A DNA stretch of 42,223 bases from assembly GCA_910583735.1 (NCBI GenBank), contig CAJTXS010000012.1, positions 1 to 42,223 on the forward strand. The letters run 5' to 3'. A program made the position numbers and the translations under genes. The notes under the pieces are model-generated. The model had not been told where the DNA came from. It saw only the letters and a list, made by a program, of their open reading frames with translations, and did no database searches. This document shows, piece after piece, positions 41,151 through 42,223 of this stretch (its first letter is position 1; every line of letters starts with the position of its first letter). The DNA comes from an uncultured Christensenella sp. (GTDB lineage: Bacteria > Bacillota > Clostridia > Christensenellales > UBA3700).

Positions 41151-41439
41151 TTTACCACAGCAATTGCGCCGAATCAAGCCGAAGTCAAGATACTTATACA
41201 CGCGCTTACAGAAGATATATAAGTATATACTGCCGTACAATGCTCTCACCGCTTTATTTGAAGTCTATTGCATAGACCGAGCGACAAACAACGATATGCA
41301 AATCGTTACTAAACTGAATTGTCATACTCAAGCGTAAGGGCAAGGATAAGAATCAAGTTATCGTCTATACCGACAGCTTATATATTGGCGCAAATAAGCA
41401 AAATAATTAATCTGAAAGTTTATCTAAGGATACATATCT

Positions 41440-41462
41440 ATACCCGCCAGTATGGCGGGTAT
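41440..41462. repeat. GC-rich hairpin downstream of the C-terminal surface gene
   Basis: Perfect arms ATACCCGCC (41440-41448) and GGCGGGTAT (41454-41462) with a 5-nt loop, 85 bp past the minus-strand stop at 41547. It is a possible terminator without a T tract. The rest of 41151-41546 holds no supportable gene. Confidence 0.5.
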
Positions 41463-41546
41463 CTGTTTATTAGATTAATTATACTATCAAGCGCAATAGC
41501 CAACAACAGGTATCTTCGCTAAGCGTTGTTAATCCAATAATATCTG

Positions 41547-42223
41547 CTACTCGTCAAGTGTTTCAGTCTCGGCTACGGACACCTCTTCGCAATTATCTTT
41601 GTCTTTTACCGACTTAGGTATACGACGGGCGAAGCCTATAATAACCGCGCACAGCACTATACATACCGCAGTCAATACCGCAACTCCTGCCATACAGATT
41701 ATAAAATTACGCTTAGTCACGTAATTATCAAGCGACAGTATTCCGCCCTCTACGAGCTCGCCAGCCTTTACCGTTATGCTTGCGCTCAGCTCGCCGTAGC
41801 TTACCGTAACAGTGTTGTCGCCCTCGACCAATTCTTCGCCGCCCGTATAGCTGTAGTCGTTACTGCCAAGCTCTGCCCTCTCTCCGTCAGGATATATTCC
41901 GTACACCGTCATGCCGTAGCTGTCGAAGCTCTCGCCTATTGCGTAGTTCTTCTTATAGTTGCCGCCTATCTCGATAGATATTATCTTGTACTCGCCCTTG
42001 CCCTCGTTATTTACCGCTATCACGTAATCGCATACTTCCGAGCATGCCCCGTCTATGGCGTACTTACCCGTATCTATGCTTATCTTTACGCTGTAGTTGC
42101 CCGTCCACTTGGACGCTACGCTGCCTCCGTCTTTATCCGTATACGTCACGTTAGCGTCCGTTATCGCATTGCCGCCGCCGTCCGTTATCTTGACTACGGG
42201 GTGTTGCACCGCGTCGTTAAATG
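41547..42223 (-). CDS. C-terminal part of an Ig-like, membrane-anchored surface protein (5' end outside window)
   Basis: The frame is open through the right edge of the window; an apparent GTG at 42209 is not a true start. The visible 225 residues contain an Ig-like module ('YSVKISIDTGKYAIDG') and a Big_3-type bacterial Ig domain ('GESFDSYGMTVYGIYPDGE', 'DNTVTVSYGELSASITVKA'). One membrane helix follows (about 25 hydrophobic residues after 'TKRNF'), then an RR/K-rich stop-transfer and an acidic tail. There is no LPXTG motif, so anchoring is by the helix. Style and Ig modules match the large protein at 1-3173, but the two are separate genes. Function is probably adhesive or structural. Confidence 0.85.
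   Translation of the reverse strand, partial: FNDAVQHPVVKITDGGGNAITDANVTYTDKDGGSVASKWTGNYSVKISIDTGKYAIDGACSEVCDYVIAVNNEGKGEYKIISIEIGGNYKKNYAIGESFDSYGMTVYGIYPDGERAELGSNDYSYTGGEELVEGDNTVTVSYGELSASITVKAGELVEGGILSLDNYVTKRNFIICMAGVAVLTAVCIVLCAVIIGFARRIPKSVKDKDNCEEVSVAETETLDE

Overview
The window looks like a chromosome segment of an uncultured, gut-type Clostridia relative, possibly in or near Christensenellales; that placement is inference. It rests on HPr kinase, BmrCD-type heterodimeric ABC exporters, lipoproteins with Gram-positive style lipoboxes, sigma-A-like promoters, and large Ig-like surface proteins. There are no LPS or outer-membrane genes. I see no tRNA, rRNA, CRISPR array, insertion sequence or integrase. 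Layout, left to right. (1) 1-3173 is the 5' part of a very large secreted repeat protein on the minus strand. Its upstream DNA (3212-3387) carries two exact 21-bp copies of one palindromic element in inverted orientation. They flank a sigma-A promoter that points away from the gene. This is either an invertible ON/OFF promoter caught OFF or a paired-operator control region, and it is the most interesting signal in the window. (2) 3662-4233 is a miniature divergent pair of small XRE-type regulators with strong palindromic operators inside both promoter spacers. (3) 4347-7231 is a minus-strand operon: Cof-type HAD phosphatase, hprK, a 57-aa small ORF and a YwaF-like membrane protein. (4) 7389-9598 holds a Sel1-repeat remnant and uvrC. 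(5) 9626-26031 is a 16-kb carbohydrate region, all on the minus strand, in two transcription units. The upstream unit (eda, kdgK, uxaC, uxuA, a mannonate-oxidoreductase-type SDR, a Gfo/Idh/MocA oxidoreductase, a split beta-domain/PHP pair and a GDPD-type phosphodiesterase) encodes the complete Ashwell route from glucuronate to pyruvate plus glyceraldehyde-3-phosphate. The second unit has its own promoter at 17669-17697. It carries Gfo/Idh, a sugar isomerase/epimerase-fold protein, a second Gfo/Idh, a six-hairpin glycosidase, a GPH-family symporter and a lipoprotein. A divergent AraC-type regulator (26147-26902) probably controls the locus. (6) 27235-31718 holds a GH38 alpha-mannosidase and a lipoprotein. 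(7) 31953-37679 holds glutamine-dependent NAD synthetase and, divergently, a heterodimeric ABC exporter. (8) 37992-41150 holds an orphan acetolactate synthase small subunit with tandem promoters, an NYN-domain protein with a long low-complexity tail, and an OGG-type DNA glycosylase. (9) 41547 to the end is the C-terminus of another Ig-like, membrane-anchored surface protein. Working together: the GPH symporter and glycosidase/oxidoreductase unit would import and open a glycoside or glucuronide, and the uxu/kdg unit would carry the released hexuronate into lower glycolysis. HprK would signal sugar status, but I found no convincing cre site. A recurring trait is predicted leaderless transcription: several start codons lie about 7-11 bases after a good -10 box and have no Shine-Dalgarno sequence, while most operon-internal genes have strong AGGAGG-type sites.
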